Of a stretch of 51,583 bases of DNA, positions 1-7,692 are shown piece after piece. Position 1 is the first letter of the stretch, and each line of letters starts with the position of its first letter. This DNA comes from Saprospiraceae bacterium. GTDB lineage: Bacteria > Bacteroidota > Bacteroidia > Chitinophagales > Saprospiraceae. Both the position numbers and the translations under genes were made by a program. The DNA lies in the NCBI GenBank assembly GCA_020846655.1, contig JADLDL010000306.1, positions 1-51,583 on the forward strand, given 5' to 3'. Below the pieces are notes generated by a model that saw only the letters and a list, made by a program, of their open reading frames with translations, did not search any database and was not told where the DNA came from.

Positions 1-1214
1 CGCCATTTCTCCGCCTCTTCGATGTCTTTCATCACGTCTTTCCACTTGTCGGGCACATCCTGCGACAGTTTGATCGTTTCGGCGTACTCATTTTTATCAA
101 TGCTCAGCACGGCGATGGATTTGCCAATGTATTCTTCGATTTCGGCCAGCATGGGTTTTTCTTCGGCGCTGCAAAACGAAATGGCGTCTCCTTTTTGGGT
201 GCCCCGGCCGGTCCGGCCCACCCGGTGCACGTAATTTTCGGCTTCATCGGGCAAGTCGTAGTTGATCACCAGGTCCACATTGGGAATGTCGATACCCCGG
301 GCGCTGACATCTGTGGCGATCAGGACTTTCAGGCTGCCCTCCCGAAACTGCCGCATCACCTCCAGGCGGTCGCTTTGTTCCTTGTCGCCGTGGATGGTTT
401 GCGACACTATTTCCACCCGCTCCATGGCTTTGCTTACCCGCTCGGCCCGCACTTTGGTGCGCACGAACACCAGCACCTTTTGCTCGGGCCGTTCGGTGAG
501 CAGGCGTTCGAGGAAGAAACGCTTGTCGTCCATTTCAATAAATGCCACGGCGTGGCGTACGTTTTTGGCCACGGGGTTTTTGGGCGACAACTGGATGCGA
601 ATCGGCTTGTTGACCAGCGAATAGGCCAGTTTTTTGATGGTTTCGTTGATCGTTGCCGAAAAAAACAGGGTTTGCCGTTTGCGCGGCAGGAACTTGATCA
701 GGTCGCGGATATCTTTGATAAAACCGAGGTCGAGCATGTGGTCGGCTTCGTCGAGCACCAGGATCTCGGTATTTTCCAGTTGAATATGGCCCTGGCTGAC
801 GAGGTCGAACATGCGGCCCGGCGTGGTGACGAGGATGTCGATGCCTTTGGCGAGCCGGGCGATTTGCGGCGCCTGTTCGACGCCGCCAAACACGCAAAAG
901 GTTTTCACTCGGGTGTGTTGGCCCAGTTTCAGAAACACTTCGGTGATTTGAATAGCCAGTTCGCGGGTGGGTACCATCACGACGCATTTGATGCCATCGG
1001 GCCGTGCCGATTTTTTGCGGTCGTGGAGCACGTGCAGGATCGGAATCACGAAGGCCGCTGTTTTGCCGGTGCCGGTTTGGGCAATGGCCAGCACGTCTTC
1101 GCCTTTCAAAATGGGCGGAATGGACTTGTATTGGATGTCGGTGGGCCGTTTGAAGCCCAGTTCTTCCAGGTTTCGTCTGATTTCTACGGCGATGTGGTAC
1201 TCTTCGAAGCGCAT
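1..1214 (-). CDS. DEAD-box RNA helicase (RhlE-like), 3' end beyond window
   Basis: ATP-dependent RNA helicase of superfamily 2, expected to remodel RNA or ribosomal particles in the cytoplasm. The start ATG is at 1214 and the frame stays open to the left edge, so the C-terminus (about 404 residues seen) is missing. Visible motifs in order: Q motif with PTDIQ near residue 30, Walker A AQTGTGKT near 50, PTRELA, TPGR, the DEAD box in LVLDEADHMLD, SAT in FFSATI, then the second RecA lobe with TDVSARGID and HRVGRTGR. It is transcribed away from the S4 gene on the same strand, and a TACCTTTG -7 box lies 20 bases upstream. The motif set is complete, so family membership is firm. Assignment to RhlE rather than another DEAD-box subfamily is an inference, because the C-terminal extension that would decide it is not in the window. 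Confidence 0.93.
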   Translation of the reverse strand, partial: MRFEEYHIAVEIRRNLEELGFKRPTDIQYKSIPPILKGEDVLAIAQTGTGKTAAFVIPILHVLHDRKKSARPDGIKCVVMVPTRELAIQITEVFLKLGQHTRVKTFCVFGGVEQAPQIARLAKGIDILVTTPGRMFDLVSQGHIQLENTEILVLDEADHMLDLGFIKDIRDLIKFLPRKRQTLFFSATINETIKKLAYSLVNKPIRIQLSPKNPVAKNVRHAVAFIEMDDKRFFLERLLTERPEQKVLVFVRTKVRAERVSKAMERVEIVSQTIHGDKEQSDRLEVMRQFREGSLKVLIATDVSARGIDIPNVDLVINYDLPDEAENYVHRVGRTGRGTQKGDAISFCSAEEKPMLAEIEEYIGKSIAVLSIDKNEYAETIKLSQDVPDKWKDVMKDIEEAEKW

Positions 1215-1234
1215 GGGTGGATCTTGATCTGGGT

Positions 1235-1242
1235 CAAAGGTA
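1235..1242 (-). promoter_or_regulatory. -7 promoter box for the DEAD-box helicase
   Basis: Read on the minus strand this is TACCTTTG, an exact match to the Bacteroidota -7 consensus TAnnTTTG. It lies between the stop of the S4 gene and the helicase ATG, predicting a 5' leader of roughly 15 bases. No clear -33 TTTG partner was found. Confidence 0.5.
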
Positions 1243-1247
1243 CGTTG

Positions 1248-1466
1248 TTATGCCTTCTGCCGGACCACAATCGTTTGCCCCTGGAATTGCACGACATCGC
1301 CGTCGCGCAATTTTTTGCGCTTTTGGGTTTCGGGCGCGTCGTTCACCAGCACTTCGCCGTGGGTGATCAGGATGTTGGCTTCACCGCCTGAACCAACCAG
1401 ATTGAGCGTTTTCAACAAATCATTCAGCGGAATAAAATCGTGTTTTTTTAATTCAAATTCAATCAT
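1248..1466 (-). CDS. Small S4-domain RNA-binding protein (YbcJ/YaaA type)
   Basis: A 72-residue protein that is essentially one S4 RNA-binding fold: an early helix with IPLNDLLKTLNLV, then GGEANILITHGEVLVNDA, then RKKLRDGDVVQF. The pattern GEVLVND followed by KLRDGD is the usual S4 signature of the small YbcJ/YaaA-type proteins. It probably binds structured RNA such as rRNA; the partner is unknown. The frame could be extended upstream to 1544, but that extension overlaps the divergent hemL start and is unlike the family, so the ATG at 1466 is preferred. A near-consensus -7 box (TACCTTGG) lies just upstream of this start. The gene is divergent from hemL and precedes the helicase on the same strand. 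Confidence 0.85.
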   Translation of the reverse strand: MIEFELKKHDFIPLNDLLKTLNLVGSGGEANILITHGEVLVNDAPETQKRKKLRDGDVVQFQGQTIVVRQKA

Positions 1467-1525
1467 AGCGCTGCCAAGGTAAGCGCTTCCTGCAAAAAAC
1501 CGGCCGCTGAAATCGAAGCAAGGCC

Positions 1526-1533
1526 TACTTTTG
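1526..1533 (+). promoter_or_regulatory. -7 promoter box of hemL, four bases from the start codon
   Basis: TACTTTTG matches TAnnTTTG exactly and ends four bases before the hemL ATG at 1538. With usual Bacteroidota spacing, transcription would start at or one base before the ATG, giving a leaderless mRNA. Confidence 0.55.
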
Positions 1534-1537
1534 CGGA

Positions 1538-2863
1538 ATGTCAACCACGTCGTATCCTACGCCAGCAACCTTTACCCGCGCCCGAAGCGCCGAATTGTTT
1601 GAAGAAGCCAAACGGTATTTCCCCGGCGGGGTCCATTCGCCGGTGCGCGCCTTCAAAAGCGTACAGGGGCCGCCTATTTTTTTTGAACGCGGCGAGGGTT
1701 GCCACCTGTATGACGTCGATAATCAGCGTTTTGTGGATTTCTGCTGTTCCTGGGGACCCTTGATCCTGGGGCATTGCCACCCGGCCGTGCTGCACGCCGT
1801 GCAGGAAACGGCGGCCCGGGGCATGTCGTTTGGCACACCGTCGCCGCACGACAACCGCATCGGCAAACTCGTGCTGGACAACCATCGCTTCATCGAAATG
1901 ATCCGCTTTGTGAGCAGCGGCACAGAGGCCGTGATGAGCGCCATCCGCTTGGCGCGCGGCGTGACGGGGCGCAGCAAGGTCATCAAATTTGACGGCTGCT
2001 ACCACGGGCATGTCGATTCCCTGCTCGTCAAGGCCGGTTCGGGCCTGGTGACCTTCGGCATCAGCAGTTCAGCGGGCATCCCCGAATCCTTCGCCCGCGA
2101 AACCATCGTCGTGCCGCTGGCCGATCCTGAGGCCCTTGAACAAGCCCTGCGCGAACACGCCGGCGAAACCGCCTGCGTCATCATCGAGCCCATTCCCGCC
2201 AACAACGGCTTGTTGTTGCAAGACCGCGCGTTTCTTCAGTTGCTGCGCGAAAAATGCACCGAATACGGCGTGTTGCTCATTTTTGACGAAGTCATCTCCG
2301 GGTTCCGCGTGGGTTTTGAAGGCGCTGCCGGCTACTACGGCATACAGCCAGACATCATCACCTTCGGTAAAATCATCGGGGGTGGTATGCCCGTTGGCGC
2401 TTATGCCGGCAGTGCTGCCATCATGAAAAACATCTCGCCCGAAGGCCCGGTGTACCAGGCTGGCACGCTCAGCGCCAACCCCGTAGCCATGGCGGCCGGA
2501 TTGGCCACCCTCACTGAATTGCTGAAACCGGGTTTTTACGAACACTTGGAGCGCCAAACAGCGGCTTTCACGGGGCGCCTGCAAGCCTTCTGCGACCAGC
2601 GGGGGTATGAGGTGACGTTCCCGTATATCGGGTCCATTTTCTGGCCGACCTTCACCCGCCTCCAACAACGCCGTGCCGGTGATATTGACCCCGACGGTAT
2701 GGCATTTTTCAAAAAAATGCACCTGGCTTGCCTCGAGCGCGGCGTGTATTTCGGGCCATCCGGCTATGAAGTGGGCTTTATTTCGGCGGCGCACACCGAT
2801 GGGGATCTGGATTTTGCAGCGGGTGTGGTGGAAAAAAGTTTGGATGAGGTGTTCAGCGGATGA
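1538..2863 (+). CDS. hemL: Glutamate-1-semialdehyde 2,1-aminomutase
   Basis: PLP-dependent aminomutase of the C5 haem pathway, converting glutamate-1-semialdehyde to 5-aminolevulinate in the cytoplasm. It has 441 residues, close to the family norm. It carries YFPGGVHSPVRAF near residue 27, SSGTEAVMSAIRLAR near 126, the cofactor aspartate in LIFDEVISGFR near 247, and the Schiff-base lysine K278 in TFGKIIGGGMPVGAY. The N-terminus before ELFEEAKRYFPGG is some 17 residues long; the ATG at 1538 is preferred because a promoter box sits directly in front. No other haem genes are adjacent. The last 40 bases (ending VEKSLDEVFSG and TGA) occur again at 3536-3575, where they encode VEKSLDEAFRG followed by TAA, so the 3' end of this gene has been duplicated on the far side of the toxin-antitoxin cassette. 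Confidence 0.95.
   Translation: MSTTSYPTPATFTRARSAELFEEAKRYFPGGVHSPVRAFKSVQGPPIFFERGEGCHLYDVDNQRFVDFCCSWGPLILGHCHPAVLHAVQETAARGMSFGTPSPHDNRIGKLVLDNHRFIEMIRFVSSGTEAVMSAIRLARGVTGRSKVIKFDGCYHGHVDSLLVKAGSGLVTFGISSSAGIPESFARETIVVPLADPEALEQALREHAGETACVIIEPIPANNGLLLQDRAFLQLLREKCTEYGVLLIFDEVISGFRVGFEGAAGYYGIQPDIITFGKIIGGGMPVGAYAGSAAIMKNISPEGPVYQAGTLSANPVAMAAGLATLTELLKPGFYEHLERQTAAFTGRLQAFCDQRGYEVTFPYIGSIFWPTFTRLQQRRAGDIDPDGMAFFKKMHLACLERGVYFGPSGYEVGFISAAHTDGDLDFAAGVVEKSLDEVFSG
2821..2860 (+). repeat. Direct repeat copy 1: 3' end of hemL
   Basis: A 40-base segment forming the end of hemL that matches 3536-3575 at 37 of 40 positions; the mismatches are at 2850, 2857 and 2860. The two copies bracket the toxin-antitoxin genes and nothing else. 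Confidence 0.9.
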
Positions 2864-2874
2864 AGATTGACCGC

Positions 2875-3108
2875 TTAGGACATGGAAACCATTTCCAGTT
2901 GTAATTTTTCACTACGTGCTTTGTCGGTAATTTTTTCCAAATGCGCTGCAGTTGAATCTTCGATCCATTCTTCACCGCATTGTTCGCAAATCAAAGCAGG
3001 AACATTTCGCACAATCACTACACCGGTTTGTAAGTCCAACGAAAAGGTAGTTTTACCCATCGTCACCTCGCCACTACAGATTGGACACTGGGATGGAATA
3101 TGCTGCAT
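2875..3108 (-). CDS. YgiT-type zinc-finger protein, putative antitoxin
   Basis: A 77-residue protein with two zinc-knuckle pairs, C8-P-I-C11 and C41-E-Q-C44, separated by NVPALI, the arrangement of the YgiT/MqsA N-terminal zinc domain. Unlike full MqsA it has no helix-turn-helix region, so any DNA-binding autoregulation would need another protein. It starts two bases after the stop of the upstream DUF4258 gene, so the two are surely co-transcribed, in toxin-first order. The region is noticeably AT-rich compared with hemL and marC. The likely role, from the family and the gene pairing, is neutralising the DUF4258 partner. That role is inferred and could also be regulatory. Confidence 0.82.
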   Translation of the reverse strand: MQHIPSQCPICSGEVTMGKTTFSLDLQTGVVIVRNVPALICEQCGEEWIEDSTAAHLEKITDKARSEKLQLEMVSMS

Positions 3109-3110
3109 GC

Positions 3111-3434
3111 TTAGGATTTTTTTGTTTTGAAATCTGATTCAAAGATAGTCAGACTTGGTTCATATGCTGTAATGACATAAATCAAGCCACTAATTTCATC
3201 AAATGAGCAGACTACATGTATTGGTCTTCTGTCTGGAAACCACAACATCAAAATGCTCGGAAAAGGTTTATCATAGTTGTAAATTTGGATGATCTCTCCA
3301 AATTTCATGGTTTCTTTGACTTCTTTTTGGCTGATTCTACGCTCCAACATTCGTTGAATCGTATGTTTTCGCCAAAAAATTTGGCTTCGATCTAATGCCT
3401 GGAAGAAATTATTTACGTCAAAAGGCAGCTCCAT
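3111..3434 (-). CDS. DUF4258 domain protein, putative toxin
   Basis: A 107-residue basic protein with the DUF4258 pattern: an N-terminal helix with WRKHTIQRMLERRIS, then EIIQIYNYDKPFPSILML, then RPIHVVCSFDEISGLIYVITAYEP. This small RNase-like fold (related to MqsR/RelE-type toxins by its usual pairing) is commonly encoded next to a YgiT-type zinc-finger protein, as here. HT near the start and the RPIHVV strand are the usual conserved polar positions; catalytic residues cannot be assigned from sequence alone. The ATG at 3434 is supported by a TAACTTTG box four bases upstream. The whole cassette lies between duplicated hemL 3' ends, which suggests acquisition. Toxin activity is an inference. 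Confidence 0.8.
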   Translation of the reverse strand: MELPFDVNNFFQALDRSQIFWRKHTIQRMLERRISQKEVKETMKFGEIIQIYNYDKPFPSILMLWFPDRRPIHVVCSFDEISGLIYVITAYEPSLTIFESDFKTKKS

Positions 3435-3438
3435 TGTT

Positions 3439-3446
3439 CAAAGTTA
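3439..3446 (-). promoter_or_regulatory. -7 promoter box of the toxin-antitoxin operon
   Basis: On the minus strand this reads TAACTTTG, an exact TAnnTTTG match ending four bases before the DUF4258 ATG. The spacing is the same as at hemL and again predicts a leaderless transcript. Confidence 0.5.
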
Positions 3447-3535
3447 AGCGAAGAAGGCATATATCATGTGAATTTTTCAAATCCCCCTTCAAATAAGCCG
3501 CAATGGAGGATTGCTTAATTTTTAAAGACTGAACG

Positions 3536-3575
3536 GGGTGTGGTGGAAAAAAGTTTGGATGAGGCGTTCAGAGGT
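3536..3575 (+). repeat. Direct repeat copy 2: relic of the hemL 3' end
   Basis: The second copy of the hemL terminus (37 of 40 identical to 2821-2860). In the hemL frame it encodes GVVEKSLDEAFRG with a TAA at 3576-3578, a fully plausible native ending. It also contains the last codons and stop of the convergent marC gene, so before the cassette arrived hemL and marC probably overlapped tail to tail here. Confidence 0.88.
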
Positions 3576-4176
3576 TAAAATACAATTTCAAACCCTGTAA
3601 AATACTCTCCACCGCCACTGATGCCAGAATCAAACCCATCACTTTGCTAATCACAGTGATGCCGGTTTCGCCCACGCGGTCCTGAATTTTGCGCGCCCCC
3701 AACATCAATACCGCCGTGCAGGCTACCACCAGTAGCACGACCAGGGTGGTCAAAAATTGTTGCCAAACGGTGTACACGTGGTTGTCGGTAAGCAGCACCA
3801 CCGCCAGTACCGCCCCCGGCGAGGCGATGGACGGGATCGCCAAAGGGAAAACCACGACGTGCTGGTGATCTTTGATCATGTGTTTTTCTTCCTCCGGCTT
3901 GCCCTCTCCAAACACCATGGTGAGCGCAAAAATAAACAACACCACGCCGCCAGACACCCGGAAGGCCGCCAGCGAAATTTGCATCGCCTCCATGATGATC
4001 TGACCTGTGACGATAAAAAACAACAAGATGGCAAAGGCCAGGCAGGCGGCTTTGATGGCTACGCGTTTTTTGGTGGGGTTGTCAAAGGTCTTCGTGGCTT
4101 CCAGGAAAACAGGAATCGTGCCGATGGGGTCGATCACGGCAAACAGGATGACGAGGGTTTTGAACAATTCTTGCAT
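3568..4176 (-). CDS. MarC/UPF0056 family integral membrane protein
   Basis: A 202-residue inner-membrane protein of the MarC (NAAT) family, which has about six transmembrane helices; its substrate is not established. Family signatures are FAVIDPIGTIPVFL near residue 12, FRVSGGVVLFIFALTMVFG near 72 and FPLAIPSIASPGAVLAVVLL near 110. The frame is open upstream to 4800, but that part is an arginine-rich shadow of the opposite-strand methyltransferase. The ATG at 4176 gives the normal family start and length. The stop lies inside hemL-repeat copy 2. The gene is divergent from the RlmI-like gene. Confidence 0.9.
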   Translation of the reverse strand: MQELFKTLVILFAVIDPIGTIPVFLEATKTFDNPTKKRVAIKAACLAFAILLFFIVTGQIIMEAMQISLAAFRVSGGVVLFIFALTMVFGEGKPEEEKHMIKDHQHVVVFPLAIPSIASPGAVLAVVLLTDNHVYTVWQQFLTTLVVLLVVACTAVLMLGARKIQDRVGETGITVISKVMGLILASVAVESILQGLKLYFNL

Positions 4177-4280
4177 ACTCTGGCAAGATAAGTATTTCCG
4201 GAAAATCCGGTAAAAACCCGAATTTGCAGCCGCAACGCTGCAAGGCACTCTTTTGCTTCCCCAATCCCGTTTCACGCAAG

Positions 4281-5480
4281 ATGATGACAGTACCCAAAAT
4301 ATTTCTGAAGCCCGGCAAGGAAGAGCCCGTGCGCCGCTTTCACCCCTGGGTGTTTTCCGGCGCCATTCAACGCCAGGAAGGCCATGCCCAGGACGGCGAT
4401 GTGGTGGAGGTGCTCGACCGCAACGGTCGCCTGCTCGGGTTGGGCCATTTTCACCACGGCAGTATCGCGGTGCGTCTGCTCCATTTCGGCGAAGCCGACC
4501 TGAACAGTCCCGGTTTTTGGGTGCGGAAACTGACAACGGCCCTGCAAGTGCGCCAAACCGCCGGCCTGGCCGGCTCTGCCGGTACCAATTGCTACAGGCT
4601 CGTGCACGGCGAAGGCGATGGCCTGTCGGGGCTGGTGGCCGACCGTTACGGCGACACCGTCGTGTTGCAGTGCCACAGCATCGGTATGCACCGCCAACGC
4701 CTGCTGATCGCGGAGGCCTTGCAACAGGTTCTTGGCAAAGAACTTCGGGCGGTGTACGACAAAAGCAAGGAGGCGCTGCCGCCCAAATACGCCGAAGCAA
4801 TGGACAACGGCTATTTGTTGGGCGAACCCAGCGAGGCCGGGCCGGCTACCGTCCTGGAAAATGACGTGGCTTTTAAGGTCGACTGGGTAACGGGCCAAAA
4901 AACCGGCTTTTTTCTGGATCAGCGCGACAACCGGCAGTTGCTGGCTCGCTTTGCCCGGGACAAAACCGTGTTGAACACGTTTTGTTATACCGGCGGCTTT
5001 TCCGCCTACGCCTTGCGCGCCGGCGCGCGGCTGGTTCACTCCGTGGATGTCTCGGCGCGCGCGATGGAACTGACTGCCGCCAATGTAGCGCTGAATGCAC
5101 CGTTTGCCGGCCAGCACGAAGGATTTACCGAGGATGTATTGCCCTTTCTGAAACGTTCGGAAGAGCCTTACGAGGTGATGATTGTGGACCCGCCAGCCTT
5201 TGCCAAAAGCATCGACAAGCGCCACAATGCAGTCCAGGGCTACAAACGCCTCAACGAAGCGGCTTTGCGGCGGGTGGCGCCCGGCGGTATTTTGTTTACC
5301 TTTTCCTGCTCGCAGGTGGTCGACCGCGAGTTGTTTTACCACACCATCGTAGCCGCCGCTATGGAGGTAAAACGCCCGGTGCGGGTGCTGCACCACCTGA
5401 CGCAAGGCGCCGACCACCCGGTGAGTTTGTTTCACCCGGAAGGCTCCTATTTGAAAGGCCTGGTACTTTACGTAGAATAG
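4281..5480 (+). CDS. rlmI: Class I SAM-dependent rRNA methyltransferase, RlmI-like
   Basis: Probable 23S rRNA cytosine-5 methyltransferase of the RlmI/YccW family. The N-terminal PUA-like domain begins with KIFLKPGKEEPVRRFHPWVFSG, a linker contains GLSGLVADRYGD, and the Rossmann methyltransferase domain shows FFLDQRDNR, the SAM loop NTFCYTGGFSAYAL and DPPAFAKS followed by the late cysteine motif FTFSCSQVV. At about 399 residues it matches the family. Two adjacent ATGs (4281, 4284) are possible starts; an upstream in-frame start at 4224 adds residues not typical of the family. It ends in TAG, showing that amber is an ordinary stop in this genome. Confidence 0.9.
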   Translation: MMTVPKIFLKPGKEEPVRRFHPWVFSGAIQRQEGHAQDGDVVEVLDRNGRLLGLGHFHHGSIAVRLLHFGEADLNSPGFWVRKLTTALQVRQTAGLAGSAGTNCYRLVHGEGDGLSGLVADRYGDTVVLQCHSIGMHRQRLLIAEALQQVLGKELRAVYDKSKEALPPKYAEAMDNGYLLGEPSEAGPATVLENDVAFKVDWVTGQKTGFFLDQRDNRQLLARFARDKTVLNTFCYTGGFSAYALRAGARLVHSVDVSARAMELTAANVALNAPFAGQHEGFTEDVLPFLKRSEEPYEVMIVDPPAFAKSIDKRHNAVQGYKRLNEAALRRVAPGGILFTFSCSQVVDRELFYHTIVAAAMEVKRPVRVLHHLTQGADHPVSLFHPEGSYLKGLVLYVE

Positions 5481-5527
5481 GGGCAGCGGTTTAACCCGAT
5501 AACTTGCTTACCTTTAAATAAAAAAGC

Positions 5528-6352
5528 ATGAAGAAATTACTTTTCCTGTCCGTGGTAGCCTTGTTGGCAGCCTGCCAATCCGAGCCCAGCATGCCCATGT
5601 GCCACGACCCCAACACCGCTTTTGCGATGTTTGCCAGTGATAAATCGTTTCGCGACGCCCACCCGGCGCCCTTGCCCGTAGCGCTCACCCATGCCGGCAA
5701 AAACATTGAATTTTCAGTAAAAGACGGCGCCAAAGGACGTGGCTACCTGGTGAAAGCCGAGCACCGCAGCAACAAATACCTGCTGTTGTTCCACGAATGG
5801 TGGGGCCTGAACGACTACGTGCGCAACGAAGCCGCCATGTGGAGCAAAGAATTGGATATCAATGTTTTGGCAGTGGATTTGTACGATGGGAAAGTGACGT
5901 CGAATCCCGACGAGGCGGGCAAATTAATGCAAGGTTGTGTGCCCGCCCGGGCCTTGGCGATCATCGACGGTGCGGCAAAATACGCCGGCCGGAAAGCGGA
6001 TTTTCGAACGATGGGCTGGTGCTTTGGCGGTGGCTGGTCGCTGCAAGGCGCGCTGCAATTGAAAGACAAAGTAAAAGCCTGCGTGATGTTTTATGGCATG
6101 CCCGAAAAGGATGTGGAAAAACTCAAAACCCTGGCGCCGGATGTGCTTATGGTGCATGCCAAAAACGACAAATGGATCAACGATGAAGTCGTCGCTGCGT
6201 TTAAATTGAACATGAAAGCCGCCGGTAAAAACCTCACCGTGAACGAGTACAACGCCGATCACGCGTTTGCAAACCCCAGCAGCCCGAAATACAACGAACA
6301 AGCCGCCAAGGAAGCCCGGGCAGCCGTCAAGGCCTACCTGAGCGGAAAATAA
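5528..6352 (+). CDS. Dienelactone hydrolase family lipoprotein
   Basis: A 274-residue alpha/beta hydrolase exported as a lipoprotein: the N-terminus MKKLLFLSVVALLAAC ends in a lipobox with C16. The nucleophile elbow is GWCFGGG with C165, the cysteine nucleophile typical of dienelactone hydrolases; D214 in AKNDKWIND and H245 in ADHAF complete the triad, and HEWWGLND near residue 89 is the family oxyanion/E-loop region. Classical members are cytoplasmic and open dienelactones in aromatic degradation. No such pathway is nearby, so here it is better seen as a periplasmic or surface esterase of unknown substrate. A near-consensus box TACCTTTA lies at 5509-5516, 11 bases before the ATG. Confidence 0.9.
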   Translation: MKKLLFLSVVALLAACQSEPSMPMCHDPNTAFAMFASDKSFRDAHPAPLPVALTHAGKNIEFSVKDGAKGRGYLVKAEHRSNKYLLLFHEWWGLNDYVRNEAAMWSKELDINVLAVDLYDGKVTSNPDEAGKLMQGCVPARALAIIDGAAKYAGRKADFRTMGWCFGGGWSLQGALQLKDKVKACVMFYGMPEKDVEKLKTLAPDVLMVHAKNDKWINDEVVAAFKLNMKAAGKNLTVNEYNADHAFANPSSPKYNEQAAKEARAAVKAYLSGK

Positions 6353-6375
6353 TCATCCCATCCACCTTCTCTCTT

Positions 6376-7659
6376 ATGGCTACTCACCAACCTGATGCAC
6401 CCCGCCCACAACAAGGTTCCGGCGTCATTTTTGGCAGGCAAATTTTGTTGCTGGCGCTTATTTGCGTCGCCGGCATTATGATTTATAAAACTTGTTCGGG
6501 AGGCGGACTGCTATCCAATTTTTTTCAAAGTCCGAAAGGGGTGCAATTGACCTATGTGCCCTCCGATTTCCAGCCCAACCTCGACGAGGCGGCCACCCTG
6601 CAAATCTTGTCAGAGCCGGAAAAATACCACAAGGAGTTCGACGATCTGGTGTACAATTTTAACGTGTCGCTGCTGTACCATGTGTCCAACCGCATGAATT
6701 TGCCCGACAGCCTCAAGCGCCGGCTCGAACCCGAGTACCGCAAGCACCACGAGTACCTCAAAAATCTGTACTACAGCGATTTTGTGGCCCTCAAGGACAC
6801 CACCGCCAATCTCTATGAAACCTGGTACAACGATAATTCCAACCAGGCCGTGCAGTTGTTCAACGAGGTAGCCGGCAAGTACACCTGCTTCTTCGTCACC
6901 CAAATCATGGCCACGCTGCTCAAAGCCAACGGCGGGCGATTGTTGGCCAAAGGCAAAGACGTCGACAATCCATGCGGCATCGCGCTGTCGGAAGGCTTGC
7001 GCCCGATGGTGGAACGCCTCCAGGCGCGGGCTGCCATCATGGATTTCAGCGCTTCGCGCGGCCTGCTCAAGGACAAGGTCCGAAAAGGCATCGCCGAACT
7101 GGGCACCTACGAATTGCGCAGCCGGCTGGGCCTGGATAAAACACTGTCTTACAAGATCTTCGGTATTTCAGTTTCGGAAACGGATATCCGGGTGGAAGCC
7201 ATCAGCGTCGTCAAAGCCGGTTTCAAACTGGACCAGCAGTTTGACGTCACTTTTAGTCCAAAAAAAGGCATTGTGTACGTCACCTTGCCGCCGCCGACGA
7301 TCCTTTCGCACGAGGTATACCCAAAGGTGGACAAACTCGACGTCGGTTTCCTGGCGGGCATCAGCGGCGAAGAAATGAACAAAAACTTCAACGACTTGCG
7401 CCGCCAATTCCGGCAAGACGCCCTGGAAAACGAACACGTGCTGGAAAAAGCGAAAGCCCGGGCCGACACGGTCATGCAACTCATGCTGGGGCCGGTCGTC
7501 AAAGGCCTGGGCCGCAAATACAAATTGGAATTGCGCTTTCAGAACGGGCCGGAAATGCCGCTGACAGACGACGAACTGCGGCGCCGGGGTGAGGCGGACA
7601 AGCCCAAACAAAGCCCAACACCAGCCGATCAGAAAAAGAATAAATTTATTCCGCAGTAG
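6376..7659 (+). CDS. DUF4230 domain protein with N-terminal membrane anchor
   Basis: A 427-residue protein with one membrane segment near residues 22-40 (ILLLALICVAGIMIY) and the rest predicted outside the cytoplasm or peripheral. Residues about 235-395 match the DUF4230 style: ELGTYELRSRL, then a beta-rich stretch with FDVTFSPKKGIVYVTLPPP and an EVYPKVDKLDVGFLAGIS motif, followed by a charged helical tail in which alanine-rich helices precede LMLGPVVKGLG. The middle part (50-230) is helical and I do not recognise it. The function of DUF4230 proteins is unknown. The gene follows the hydrolase after 23 bases in the same orientation, so the two may be co-transcribed, and it ends just before a strong hairpin. 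Confidence 0.65.
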   Translation: MATHQPDAPRPQQGSGVIFGRQILLLALICVAGIMIYKTCSGGGLLSNFFQSPKGVQLTYVPSDFQPNLDEAATLQILSEPEKYHKEFDDLVYNFNVSLLYHVSNRMNLPDSLKRRLEPEYRKHHEYLKNLYYSDFVALKDTTANLYETWYNDNSNQAVQLFNEVAGKYTCFFVTQIMATLLKANGGRLLAKGKDVDNPCGIALSEGLRPMVERLQARAAIMDFSASRGLLKDKVRKGIAELGTYELRSRLGLDKTLSYKIFGISVSETDIRVEAISVVKAGFKLDQQFDVTFSPKKGIVYVTLPPPTILSHEVYPKVDKLDVGFLAGISGEEMNKNFNDLRRQFRQDALENEHVLEKAKARADTVMQLMLGPVVKGLGRKYKLELRFQNGPEMPLTDDELRRRGEADKPKQSPTPADQKKNKFIPQ

Positions 7660-7692
7660 ATAGCGGGAACCTTCAATTTTTAGGTGGTATTC

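Noticed and set aside
195-1391. Long plus-strand open frame of about 398 codons
   Set aside because: It lies antisense to the DEAD-box helicase and the S4 gene, whose motifs are complete. Its residues are rich in His, Phe and Gly with no recognisable domain.
2069-2794. 241-codon minus-strand frame over hemL
   Set aside because: It is antisense to hemL, which is complete and of normal length.
4177-4800. Upstream extension of the marC frame
   Set aside because: The added residues are arginine- and proline-rich and antisense to the RlmI-like gene; the family start is at 4176.
4272-5435. 387-codon minus-strand frame
   Set aside because: It is the shadow of the RlmI-like methyltransferase on the other strand.
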